Made by a program: the position numbers and the translations under genes. Of a DNA stretch of 12,562 bases, positions 1-6,208 are shown piece after piece (position 1 is the first letter of the stretch; the number at the start of each line of letters is the position of its first letter). Source of the stretch: Nitrososphaerales archaeon (GTDB taxonomy: Archaea; Thermoproteota; Nitrososphaeria; Conexivisphaerales; UBA164). The notes under the pieces are model-generated. The model was not told the DNA's origin. It was given only the letters and a program-made list of their open reading frames with translations, and ran no database searches. The DNA lies in assembly GCA_023256405.1 (NCBI GenBank), contig JAGDXK010000024.1:1-12562 (forward strand), in the 5' to 3' direction.

Positions 1-55
1 ACCCACGACCGCCCGGTTATGAGCCGGGCGCTCTGCCATCCTGAGCTACGGGCCC
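1..55 (-). tRNA. tRNA with CAU anticodon (5' part, truncated by window edge)
   Basis: Read on the minus strand from 55, the cloverleaf is clear up to the T-arm. The acceptor 5' strand is GGGCCCG (55-49), followed by T8 and A9. The D-stem is GCTC/GAGC (46-43 with 33-30). The anticodon stem CCCGG/CCGGG (28-24 with 16-12) encloses the loop CTCATAA, giving anticodon CAT at 21-19. A 5-nt variable loop and the T-stem strand GTGGG (6-2) follow, and the 3' half lies outside the window. No intron interrupts the visible part. It is not the initiator, because the three G:C pairs expected at 29-31:39-41 are absent. It is either elongator tRNA-Met or the tRNA-Ile2 whose C34 is modified to read AUA. The GGGCCCG acceptor leans towards Ile2, but the discriminator base is not visible. 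Confidence 0.93.
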
Positions 56-81
56 ACGTTTACTTAGTTATAAAACTGCCA

Positions 82-90
82 GCTTTAAAC
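82..90 (-). promoter_or_regulatory. Possible TATA box for the tRNA
   Basis: The minus strand reads GTTTAAAGC, centred about 31 nt before the tRNA 5' end, which would give a leader of roughly 5 nt. A second A/T-rich box at 65-76 (TTTTATAAC) is too close, because it would start transcription inside the tRNA. Read-through from the upstream eS8 gene is the alternative. Confidence 0.35.
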
Positions 91-97
91 TTTGTTC

Positions 98-487
98 TTA
101 TTTGATCAGAACTCCGGACAGAGCCCCGTTCTTTGAGGGCTTTGAGGTGACCCTGACCCTTCCAAGCTCCGTCTCTACGATAGCACCCTTTGTTATAACG
201 CCCCTTCTTTCGTAATCCCTGTTAGCCGGGTTTGATATCACCGAAATTATCTTGACGTTCTTTACCCCTTCAGGCGTAGCGACGTTTATCTTATTTGTTC
301 TGACCACGTATGCTATAATGTGTCCACCCCTTACTCTTCTCTTTTTTATTATCTGCTCACCCAGCTCAACCACCCGAGGCTGGGCCTTACGCTCCCTCCT
401 TCTTCTCCCCCTGTATGGTTTTCTTTTGCCTCCAGTTACCTTTCTCTTTACGAGGTTCTCGATGTTTGGCATGTCTCGCCACATCAT
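98..487 (-). CDS. rps8e: 30S ribosomal protein eS8
   Basis: This is a structural protein of the archaeal/eukaryotic small ribosomal subunit, with no bacterial counterpart. The 129-residue product has the family hallmarks: an N-terminal TGGKRKPYRG stretch (about residues 18-27), a very basic region after it, the RGGH turn, and the C-terminal block with NPAN, RRGVITKGAIVETELG and a VTSKPSKNG-type ending. Length and order match archaeal eS8, which is usually 125-130 residues. The start is ambiguous: two adjacent ATGs (487 and 484) and a third in frame at 472 are all compatible with the TATA-like box at 499-507. The gene is divergent from the UbiD gene and lies just upstream of the tRNA on the same strand, so the two may share a transcript. 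Confidence 0.96.
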   Translation of the reverse strand: MMWRDMPNIENLVKRKVTGGKRKPYRGRRRRERKAQPRVVELGEQIIKKRRVRGGHIIAYVVRTNKINVATPEGVKNVKIISVISNPANRDYERRGVITKGAIVETELGRVRVTSKPSKNGALSGVLIK

Positions 488-498
488 TCATAATTTAA

Positions 499-507
499 TA
501 AATATAA
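499..507 (-). promoter_or_regulatory. TATA-like box of eS8
   Basis: The minus strand reads AAAAGTTATATTTATT here, with the core TTATATTTA preceded by a purine-rich BRE-like AAAAG. The core is centred about 16-19 nt before the first two ATGs and 31 nt before the third ATG at 472. It forms a divergent pair with the UbiD promoter in an 83-bp intergenic region. Confidence 0.45.
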
Positions 508-541
508 CTTTTCCGCTAAACCCCTGCGGCGATCGCTTTAT

Positions 542-550
542 TTTTATAAT
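542..550 (+). promoter_or_regulatory. TATA box of the UbiD operon
   Basis: The core TTTTATAAT is centred 25 nt before the ATG at 571, the distance expected for a leaderless archaeal mRNA. This decides the start: an in-frame TTG at 550 overlaps the box and cannot be the initiation codon of a transcript made from it. Confidence 0.6.
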
Positions 551-570
551 TGCAAACCAATTTGTTGACG

Positions 571-1866
571 ATGCAGGCTCAAAACCTCGGTGTGTTCGTT
601 GAGAGGCTGAAATCGTCTGGTCTTATAAAAGACCTTGGAAAAGCAGACAGGAAGTTCGAAATTGCAGCTCTGGAGAAGAAGAACAGAGGCCCCATCATAG
701 TGAAGCCTACTAACGGCATTGGATCCGTAGTCTCCAACCTGGTCTCATCGGAAGATCTCGTGTCGCTGGCACTGAGCTCCTCCAGAGAGGGCATTCATGA
801 GAGCTTTCTAAAAGCCGTAGATTCACCAAAGCCGGTGAAGCCAGCTGAGTTTCCGAGGAACTTGTACAGAGAGATCTCCTCCTTGGATATTCCGGCGGTA
901 TGGCATTTTGAGGATGACCTCGGGTATTACATGACCTCTAGCATAGTTATAGCGGCCACACCGGACGGAAGAACCCTAAATGCCAGCGTCCACAGGATAA
1001 GAATTCTGGACGATGGAAACGGGGTTATAAGGATGGTGGAAGGGAGGCACCTTCATGCTATATGGAGCGCCTGGAGAGATCTGGGAAAGGACACGCCGGT
1101 TGCGGTGGTAGTGGGGGTTCACCCGGCAGTTGAGCTTGCCGCAGCATATCAGGCACCCTATGGAAGGTTTGAAATGGAAATAGCCAACTCCTTAGTAGAA
1201 GGCCTAAAGTTCTTCAGGAGCCCGATTTATGGTCTTCCGATTCCTGAGGGTGATTTCATAATAGAAGGAAAGATAAGCAGGGATAGAACAGACCTTGATA
1301 AAATGGTTGAGATGTTAGGCAACTATGATTACCTAAGAAAGCAGCCCGTTCTCAACGTTGAGACTGTATACTCTAAGCCTGATCCGCTCTACTGGGATGT
1401 GCTTCCCGGGGGCACAGAGCACAGATGGCTCATGGGCTTTCCGGTTGAAGCCAAGCTCAACAGGGAGGTAAAAAGCTCAGTTCCATCTGTCAAGAGGGTT
1501 TACCTAACTGATGGTGGAAGCAAGTGGCTTCATGCCGTTGTACAGATAAAGAAGAGGCTAGAAGGAGAGCCGGTCAATGCCATCATTGCGGCATTTGCCG
1601 CCCACCCATCTCTGAAGCTGGTAATAGTTGTCGACGATGATATTGATCCAGCCGATCCAGTTTCCGTAGAGTACGCTCTAGCGACAAGGTTTCAGGCTTC
1701 AAGAGGTCTTACAATTATAAGAAATGCCAAGGGCTCCAGCCTCGATCCTTCAAGCAACCAGGAGCTCCTTCTGACCGACAAGCTAGGAATTGACGCTACA
1801 ATACCCTTAACTGCAGAAAGAGCAAGGTACAGCGCAGCAAGGATACCGGGAGAGGACAGGCTTTGA
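571..1866 (+). CDS. UbiD-family decarboxylase, probable trans-anhydromevalonate 5-phosphate decarboxylase
   Basis: UbiD enzymes use prenylated FMN to decarboxylate alpha,beta-unsaturated acids. In the modified archaeal mevalonate pathway a UbiD member converts trans-anhydromevalonate 5-phosphate to isopentenyl phosphate. The 431-residue protein shows an N-A-S-V-H-R segment with Arg142 at the position of the family's catalytic arginine. It also has HPA (184-186), the PEGDFIIEG loop (225-233) equivalent to the family's E-rich loop, VEMLGNYDY (246-254) in place of the GEYTGYY motif with its Glu kept, and LPGGTEH (278-284). The pathway assignment is inferred from the overlapping aconitase-X small-subunit gene downstream. 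Menaquinone-type UbiD is the alternative, but no ubiquinone or menaquinone genes are nearby. The start at ATG 571 is chosen from the TATA spacing. Its stop shares one base with the next ATG. Confidence 0.85.
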   Translation: MQAQNLGVFVERLKSSGLIKDLGKADRKFEIAALEKKNRGPIIVKPTNGIGSVVSNLVSSEDLVSLALSSSREGIHESFLKAVDSPKPVKPAEFPRNLYREISSLDIPAVWHFEDDLGYYMTSSIVIAATPDGRTLNASVHRIRILDDGNGVIRMVEGRHLHAIWSAWRDLGKDTPVAVVVGVHPAVELAAAYQAPYGRFEMEIANSLVEGLKFFRSPIYGLPIPEGDFIIEGKISRDRTDLDKMVEMLGNYDYLRKQPVLNVETVYSKPDPLYWDVLPGGTEHRWLMGFPVEAKLNREVKSSVPSVKRVYLTDGGSKWLHAVVQIKKRLEGEPVNAIIAAFAAHPSLKLVIVVDDDIDPADPVSVEYALATRFQASRGLTIIRNAKGSSLDPSSNQELLLTDKLGIDATIPLTAERARYSAARIPGEDRL

Positions 1867-2264
1867 TGCTGCGCTGCGAGGTCATAGTTGAAGGAAGGGA
1901 GCGCCTGAAGGGCAGGCTTAACCTAATCGACGAGCCTGTATCCTTTCTGGGGATGGTAAACCCTCAGAAAGGAACTCTAACCATTAAGGATAGGGAGATA
2001 GATGTAAAGGGAGGGATTCTTGCGTTTCCCTACATGGTGGGAAGCACGGTGGCCCCGTATGTAATTTACAGCATGAAAAAGAACAGGACGGCGCCACTGG
2101 CGATAGTTGTCAAGAAGGTTGATGCCCTCCTCGCATCGGGATGCGCTCTGGCCGACATCCCCCTTCTGAAGGCAGAAGAGAGCGTCTTTGAAGCCCTTAA
2201 AGCCCAGAACGGCAAAGAAATAGCTGTGGATGCTGCCAAAGGTGTAATTAGCTATGAGCCATGA
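1866..2264 (+). CDS. Aconitase X (phosphomevalonate dehydratase) small subunit, DUF126 swivel domain
   Basis: This is the small swivel-domain subunit of the aconitase-X type dehydratase that turns mevalonate 5-phosphate into trans-anhydromevalonate 5-phosphate, the step before the UbiD enzyme. The 132-residue product carries the DUF126 signature in order: EPVSFLGMVNP (23-33), the GGILAFPYMVGSTVAPYV stretch (49-66) with the conserved Gly-Ser-Thr at 59-61, NRTAPLAIVV (73-82) and ALADIPLL (94-101). The large catalytic subunit with the iron-sulfur cluster is not in this window and must be encoded elsewhere. The ATG at 1866 overlaps the UbiD stop by one base (TGATG). A TTG one codon upstream is possible but less likely. 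The 3' end overlaps the next gene by 11 bp, so all three are co-transcribed. Confidence 0.87.
   Translation: MLRCEVIVEGRERLKGRLNLIDEPVSFLGMVNPQKGTLTIKDREIDVKGGILAFPYMVGSTVAPYVIYSMKKNRTAPLAIVVKKVDALLASGCALADIPLLKAEESVFEALKAQNGKEIAVDAAKGVISYEP
2241..2244 (+). promoter_or_regulatory. Shine-Dalgarno for the TMK-like gene
   Basis: GGTG lies 9 nt before the ATG at 2254, inside the end of the preceding gene. It is one of the few recognisable ribosome-binding sites in the window and supports internal initiation at 2254 within the operon. Confidence 0.5.
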
Positions 2265-3048
2265 GAAAGCAGAGATAGCAAAGCTTTCAAGTCTTGTCAA
2301 TCTTGTTAATGAAAGCTACAGAAGCGCCTGTCAGCTGAGGGCGGAGGTACTGCAGCAGATGCTTGGCGATAGCGCTCTGGCGGAGGAAGTTGTATCTGCG
2401 TACACAGCTTTGCTCAGATCGGTCGAGCTAGAAAGAAAGGGTAAATTCATAGTAGTTTCAGGCATAGACAAGTCCGGAAAGGAAACCCAGGTCCTTAGAG
2501 GAGGAGGGTGTGTAAAGCCCCTTAACGAGTACCTAAGAGAGCTTGGCTATGAAGTGCTGACGATAATTCAGCCATCGTACGATACCAGGATAGGAAAGCT
2601 CGTGAAAGCGTACCTGGAGATGAAGAATACGTCCATTGAAAACGCGTGGGTTCTTTGGAGTCTGGACAGAGCTCAGCACATAGCTTCTGTCAATGAATGG
2701 CTCAGCAAAGAAAATCGGATCGTTCTGGCAAAGAGATGGACTGAAAGCAACGTCATATATCATGCTGCAAAGGGCGTTAATTATACTGATATTCTGGAGT
2801 TTGAGAGAAACGTTCCAAAACAGGATGTAACGTTCATAATTGACATCACTGCAGAAACTTCCATTAAAAGAAACAAAAGGCCCGATGCGTATGAAAGCCT
2901 TGACTTTCTGAAAAAAGTCAGGGAGCTCTACCTGAAAATGAAGGAAATCTATCCTTATGGTGACAGGGTTTACGTTGAAGGTGAGTCTGATCCCTGCACG
3001 GTGAACCGGACGCTTTTAGCCGTAGTGGGAGAATATCTTAAACGCTGA
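2254..3048 (+). CDS. Thymidylate-kinase-like protein with altered P-loop and N-terminal extension
   Basis: The region from about residue 64 to the end matches the dTMP kinase fold: a FIVVSGID strand into the P-loop (70-78), QPSYDTRIGKLV (106-117) corresponding to the EPG..T..G..IR segment, LDRAQH (137-142) matching the DRAQH nucleotide-binding motif, RWTESNVIYHAAKG (161-174) matching the RY..SS.AYQG loop, and RPDAYESLDFLKKVRELYL near the C-terminus. Several key residues differ. The P-loop reads GIDKSGKETQ instead of GIDGSGKTTQ, so a Gly is Lys and the Mg-coordinating Thr/Ser after the Lys is Glu. The DRY aspartate is Lys160, and the LID region is short (LRGGG). About 63 extra N-terminal residues, largely helical, precede the kinase domain, so it is 264 residues against a usual 195-215. 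It may be a divergent kinase or a non-catalytic homologue. It overlaps its upstream neighbour by 11 bp. Confidence 0.75.
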   Translation: MSHEKAEIAKLSSLVNLVNESYRSACQLRAEVLQQMLGDSALAEEVVSAYTALLRSVELERKGKFIVVSGIDKSGKETQVLRGGGCVKPLNEYLRELGYEVLTIIQPSYDTRIGKLVKAYLEMKNTSIENAWVLWSLDRAQHIASVNEWLSKENRIVLAKRWTESNVIYHAAKGVNYTDILEFERNVPKQDVTFIIDITAETSIKRNKRPDAYESLDFLKKVRELYLKMKEIYPYGDRVYVEGESDPCTVNRTLLAVVGEYLKR

Positions 3049-3475
3049 GCTCCTCCATCAGATATTTTGAAAACCTTCTAAGATCCTCTATGTGTTCCAC
3101 GTCGTATGCTATCTCTTTAATCCTCCTTCTTGTGTTAAGATCGATCGTCAGTCCGCCGTATGTCAGCTTCTCCACGATGGTTTTAGTGAGTCTTTCTCCC
3201 CTTTTATCAAAATCGAACATAACAATCACCCTTTTGTAGACCGCAAGTTCGCTAACCAGGTTCTTTGTTCCCTTGCCCTTTCCGCACATTTCGAATACCC
3301 TTCCGTTATATCCCAGGCTTTTAAGAGCCTGACGATCTCTTTTGCCCTCAACGACCACTATGGTCTGTCCGTCGTCCAGATCACTGAGAAGTTTGTGGAG
3401 CGAACGAGCTATCCTGACGTTGCTCTCATACTCACGCCTGTAGCTTTCCCATCTCTCTTTCAAAAATGACACCAC
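3038..3475 (-). CDS. Small Toprim-domain protein, UPF0292-like
   Basis: Toprim domains bind divalent metal and catalyse phosphotransfer or nucleic-acid cleavage, as in topoisomerases, primases and RNase M5. This 145-residue protein is essentially a Toprim domain with a helical N-terminus. IVVVEGKRDRQAL (39-51) supplies the conserved Glu43, and VIVMFDFDKRGERL (83-96) supplies the DxD pair Asp88/Asp90. A C-terminal HIEDLRRF resembles the ending of archaeal UPF0292 proteins, whose precise role is not established. Initiation is at one of two tandem GTG codons (3475 or 3472). A TATA-like CTTATATTA lies at 3511-3519, implying a short leader. Its 3' end overlaps the 3' end of the TMK-like gene by 11 bp in opposite orientation. 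Confidence 0.8.
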   Translation of the reverse strand: MVSFLKERWESYRREYESNVRIARSLHKLLSDLDDGQTIVVVEGKRDRQALKSLGYNGRVFEMCGKGKGTKNLVSELAVYKRVIVMFDFDKRGERLTKTIVEKLTYGGLTIDLNTRRRIKEIAYDVEHIEDLRRFSKYLMEELSV

Positions 3476-3507
3476 GCGACCGGTAATATGTTAATGGTTG
3501 AAGATAC

Positions 3508-3521
3508 AGCTAATATAAGCT
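3508..3521. promoter_or_regulatory. Near-palindrome covering the TATA box of the Toprim gene
   Basis: AGCTAATATAAGCT is a 14-bp dyad with one mismatched pair (3512/3517). It covers the minus-strand TATA core CTTATATTA (3519-3511), about 40 nt before the GTG start. An operator for a dimeric repressor would fit this position, but A/T-rich promoters produce such dyads by chance. Confidence 0.25.
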
Positions 3522-3551
3522 TTCCGCCCCTTCATCAAAAAATGGAGTATG

Positions 3552-3559
3552 TATAAAAA
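3552..3559 (+). promoter_or_regulatory. TATA box of the metallophosphoesterase gene
   Basis: TATAAAAA is centred about 30 nt before the ATG at 3586, predicting an mRNA with a leader of only a few nucleotides. Confidence 0.55.
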
Positions 3560-3585
3560 GCATCCTGCACAACTAGACAAGGCTG

Positions 3586-4317
3586 ATGCAGGGCTTTTCG
3601 CTGCCGGAGTACGTGAGACTTATTGAGGGCTATCCAGCTCTGTGGCTCTTTGACAGGTATGTAGTTATAGGGGACCTTCACATAGGCTATGAGGTTTCAG
3701 CCAAGGATAAGGGCCTACACCTCCCTCTACAGTTCAACCGATACATAAGCAGGCTGAAGGAGCTCAAGGACATCACAGAAGCCCAGGAGCTAATAATTCT
3801 GGGGGACGTTAAGGACAGCGTTCTAATGCCCAGCTTTGACGAGCTCAATGAGCTCCTGAGGGTATTTGAAGAAATCTCAAAGATCTTCAGGATCACGATA
3901 GTTCAGGGAAATCACGATGCGTACCTGGATAAAATACTGCAGAAGTACGCCAGTTTTTCAGCAGCCACGGGCCTGGTGATTTCAGAAAAAGAAGCGAAAG
4001 TAGGGCTCGCGCACGGACATGCAAGGCCATCCGATGAATGTCTTGAGGCCGATGTGCTAGTTCTCGCCCATATGCACTTTTACATCAAGTACAACAACAC
4101 CAAGTATCCCGTCTGGCTTATAGGAAGGAGAGGGAGACAGACGCTCATCCTGATGCCTCCCTTCAATGATCTCCTTTCCGGATTTTACGTTGAGGACGTC
4201 AACGCGGTTGTTCCCTTCACTGATTATCCTCTCTACCAGATGGATGTAGTGACGCTTGACGGCTATTACCTGGGCAAGCTGAAGGAGCTACGGGGCGTTT
4301 TCGAGGAAAACGACTGA
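3586..4317 (+). CDS. Metallophosphoesterase, COG1407 (ICC-like)
   Basis: This is a calcineurin-like phosphoesterase that uses a dinuclear metal centre to hydrolyse phosphoester bonds. The archaeal COG1407 group has no settled physiological substrate. All five blocks are present in the 243-residue protein: GDLH (29-32), GDVKDS (73-78), GNHD (108-111), AHGHAR (142-147) and AHMHFY (161-166). The last is the GHxH block, with Ala replacing the Gly. There is no signal peptide or membrane segment, so it should be cytoplasmic. The ATG at 3586 fits the TATA box at 3552. The downstream membrane-protein gene is 50 nt away and has its own TATA box, so this gene is probably a single transcription unit. 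Confidence 0.9.
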   Translation: MQGFSLPEYVRLIEGYPALWLFDRYVVIGDLHIGYEVSAKDKGLHLPLQFNRYISRLKELKDITEAQELIILGDVKDSVLMPSFDELNELLRVFEEISKIFRITIVQGNHDAYLDKILQKYASFSAATGLVISEKEAKVGLAHGHARPSDECLEADVLVLAHMHFYIKYNNTKYPVWLIGRRGRQTLILMPPFNDLLSGFYVEDVNAVVPFTDYPLYQMDVVTLDGYYLGKLKELRGVFEEND

Positions 4318-4337
4318 AATACATGGCATCAAAACGC

Positions 4338-4347
4338 TTTTTAATAC
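4338..4347 (+). promoter_or_regulatory. TATA box of the membrane protein / PRPS-like / ROK operon
   Basis: TTTTTAATAC is centred 25 nt before the ATG at 4368. No Shine-Dalgarno sequence precedes that ATG, so the operon transcript is probably leaderless. Confidence 0.5.
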
Positions 4348-4367
4348 GATGTTTTGATAATTAAAGT

Positions 4368-4613
4368 ATGAATAGCGATCAGCTTTTAGGAGCTGCACTG
4401 ATGATTGTAAGCGTGATTCTGATCGTTGTTTACGGGTATCTTATTTACTTCTACCCACTGATAGTCCTTCAAATTACAGCGTTCGTGGCAGTTGCGGCTA
4501 TACTTGTTATTCTGGCATGGATCGGGTACACGCTTCTTACCACGCCGGCTCCTAAGCCCATAGAGGAGAGCACGGAGAGCCAGCAGGGCGATCAGAACAA
4601 AGAACAGAAATGA
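4368..4613 (+). CDS. Small two-helix membrane protein
   Basis: I do not recognise the family. The 81-residue product starts with a short polar N-terminus. Two hydrophobic segments follow, at about residues 6-27 and 31-57, separated by a tight FYP turn. The tail of about 23 residues is Pro-rich and then charged (PAPKPIEESTESQQGDQNKEQK, cut here by its polar character rather than a motif). The two helices would form a membrane hairpin, with both ends on the same side. There is no cleavable signal peptide or cysteine motif. The stop codon overlaps the ATG of the next gene by 4 bp (ATGA), so it is translationally coupled to the PRPP-synthetase-like protein and possibly acts with it at the membrane. 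That partnership is inference. Confidence 0.75.
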   Translation: MNSDQLLGAALMIVSVILIVVYGYLIYFYPLIVLQITAFVAVAAILVILAWIGYTLLTTPAPKPIEESTESQQGDQNKEQK

Positions 4614-5335
4614 AAGATTACGCAATCATTTACGACAGCAGGCTTAAGGCTCTAGCTGCGAATCTCTCTAGATTAAGCGAAGCTCCTGCCTTCCCATACA
4701 CGGCTGATGTAGCATTTGATAGATACATGGTGCTTTGGAGCTACAGGAACAGCTACGCGAGCGAGAGGGCTAGATTAAAAAGGGTGCTTGACAATTTGAG
4801 CGCTCAGGGCTACGTTGAGGTGGTAACTCTGCTGCCTGCGCCATATCAGAAGGATCCAGACCTGAACAGCTTTCTGAACGAGATGTCAATTTTTGATAAC
4901 GTCGGCAGAATAATCTTCTTTGACCTGACACCAGTGAACAAGCTGGGAGTAACGCCCAGACCTTCCGTTAGTCTTTCAGCCATACCGCTCCTTATAAAAT
5001 ACCTGAAGGAAAACGGGATAAAGGTGAAGGCCATAACTTTTAACGCAGAGATGCAGGCCCAGACGAGAATCATAGAGAACATGACAGGAAGAGGCGAAAA
5101 CAGCGTTCTAATAGTGGACAACCTTGTGGATGATTCAGAAAAGTACATACCGGTTCTCGAAACTTACAGGGAAAAAGGGGCAAGCGTTTACCTCTTTTCC
5201 ACCTTCTTTACGAGCTCACCGCACTCGCTTAAGAACCTTGCCACAGTAATCACAACCAACGCCATTCCCTGGGATGACGTCATCGCCCTTGACATTTCGG
5301 GGGCCATAGCTGAGTTCGTTGACGCTATAAAATGA
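4610..5335 (+). CDS. Degenerate PRPP-synthetase-like protein (probable pseudoenzyme)
   Basis: The 241-residue protein follows the layout of ribose-phosphate pyrophosphokinase but without its catalytic motifs. Residues 58-83 (a helix, then VEVVTLLPAPYQKDP) parallel the segment ending PYxxYARQDR. Residues 97-134 (NVGRIIFFDLTP to IPLLIKYLKE) parallel the strand with the catalytic NPH motif and the helix after it. Residues 165-191 (SVLIVDNLVDDSEKY, then a helix to EKGA) parallel the PRPP-binding loop, and residues 219-240 parallel the C-terminal T-x-x-x-x-V-DIS-IAE-helix block. The PRPP loop DDxxxTGGT is replaced by DNLVDDSEK, and the ATP-loop RQDR and the catalytic His are missing. It is shorter than the usual 280-320 residues. 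I infer a non-catalytic paralogue that binds or regulates something. It overlaps genes on both sides by 4 bp. Confidence 0.6.
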   Translation: MKDYAIIYDSRLKALAANLSRLSEAPAFPYTADVAFDRYMVLWSYRNSYASERARLKRVLDNLSAQGYVEVVTLLPAPYQKDPDLNSFLNEMSIFDNVGRIIFFDLTPVNKLGVTPRPSVSLSAIPLLIKYLKENGIKVKAITFNAEMQAQTRIIENMTGRGENSVLIVDNLVDDSEKYIPVLETYREKGASVYLFSTFFTSSPHSLKNLATVITTNAIPWDDVIALDISGAIAEFVDAIK

Positions 5336-6204
5336 GTATAGTTGCAGTTGACGTGGGCGCCACAAAAGTCAGGATAGCGTCCTTTAGGAACAGAAGAGTA
5401 GAGAACAAGAAGATATACAGCATTTCGACATATGGAGACCCGGTTAAGATAATTGAGAGCTATGTTAATGAACTGGGGGGAGCACACAAAATAGGCATAG
5501 CGTCCGCCGGACCTCTCGATGTTAAGAGAGGCTCCGCCAGGCTCCTTAACTTCGGAAACTTGGAGGTAAACTACGTAGAGCGCCTGGGCAGACTTGCACG
5601 CATTTATGTTGCAAATGACTGCGTTGCCGGGCTCTTGGCAGAACATAAGCTGGGTGCTGCAAGGGGTAGCCAGAACGCGGTTTACGTAACTTTCAGCACC
5701 GGAATAGGGGCAGGCGTCATGGTAGACGGTCACTTTCTTCTTGGGAAGGACGGGAATGCACATGAGGTAGGCCATCTGGTTCTGAATTTTGATGACGATA
5801 TAAAGTGCGGATGCGGGGGAACAGGACACTGGGAGGCCTACTGTGGGGGCAAAAACATGCCTGCTTTCTATGAAAAGCTGACTGGGAGTACGGTTTCTTC
5901 TTCAGGCGAAATATTCACGCTTTACAGAAACGGGGATCAAAAGACCGTGGAGTTCATGGAGAAGTGTATGAGGATCAACGCGGCAGGAATCGCAAGCATA
6001 ATCAACGCCTATGATCCCGAAATAGTTGTCCTTGGAGGAAGCGTTTATCTGAACAACTCTGAGGTCTTCGATAAAATGCTGAGCAAATATATTGCTCAGT
6101 ACGTAATGAACAGGCCTCCTGCCATCGTCAGGGCTTCTTTTGGGGAGGACGCGGTAATATATGGGGCAGGACTTCTAGCTGCTATGAACGGAAAGCTGCC
6201 ATAA
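5332..6204 (+). CDS. ROK-family sugar kinase (glucokinase-like)
   Basis: ROK kinases phosphorylate glucose and related hexoses or amino sugars with ATP. The 290-residue protein has the phosphate-1 loop DVGATK (7-12), AND with catalytic Asp96, the phosphate-2 loop STGIGAG (122-128), EVGH (145-148), the zinc-binding CGCGGTGHWE (159-168) where the fourth Cys is His, and the adenosine motif VVLGGSV (232-238). It is slightly shorter than the usual 300-320 residues but complete. The sugar substrate cannot be set from sequence. Glucose, mannose and N-acetylated sugars are all possible. The ATG at 5332 overlaps the upstream stop by 4 bp (ATGA), with no Shine-Dalgarno, so translation depends on the preceding gene. 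Its 3' end is 4 bp from the convergent SLOG gene. Confidence 0.9.
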   Translation: MSIVAVDVGATKVRIASFRNRRVENKKIYSISTYGDPVKIIESYVNELGGAHKIGIASAGPLDVKRGSARLLNFGNLEVNYVERLGRLARIYVANDCVAGLLAEHKLGAARGSQNAVYVTFSTGIGAGVMVDGHFLLGKDGNAHEVGHLVLNFDDDIKCGCGGTGHWEAYCGGKNMPAFYEKLTGSTVSSSGEIFTLYRNGDQKTVEFMEKCMRINAAGIASIINAYDPEIVVLGGSVYLNNSEVFDKMLSKYIAQYVMNRPPAIVRASFGEDAVIYGAGLLAAMNGKLP

Positions 6205-6208
6205 GCCT

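Noticed and set aside
550..570. N-terminal extension of the UbiD protein from TTG
   Set aside because: The TTG lies in the TATA box, and ATG 571 has the right spacing for a leaderless start.
252..602. Plus-strand open frame opposite eS8
   Set aside because: It is the antisense shadow of eS8 and runs into the UbiD gene in another frame.
5188..5829. Long minus-strand open frame (213 codons) under the PRPS-like and ROK genes
   Set aside because: It lies antisense to two well-supported coding genes, spans their junction and has a composition unlike a folded protein (many Cys and Tyr from reverse-strand codons).
6205..6208. Bidirectional terminator between the ROK and SLOG genes
   Set aside because: The gap is 4 bp, with no T-tract or hairpin that I can support.
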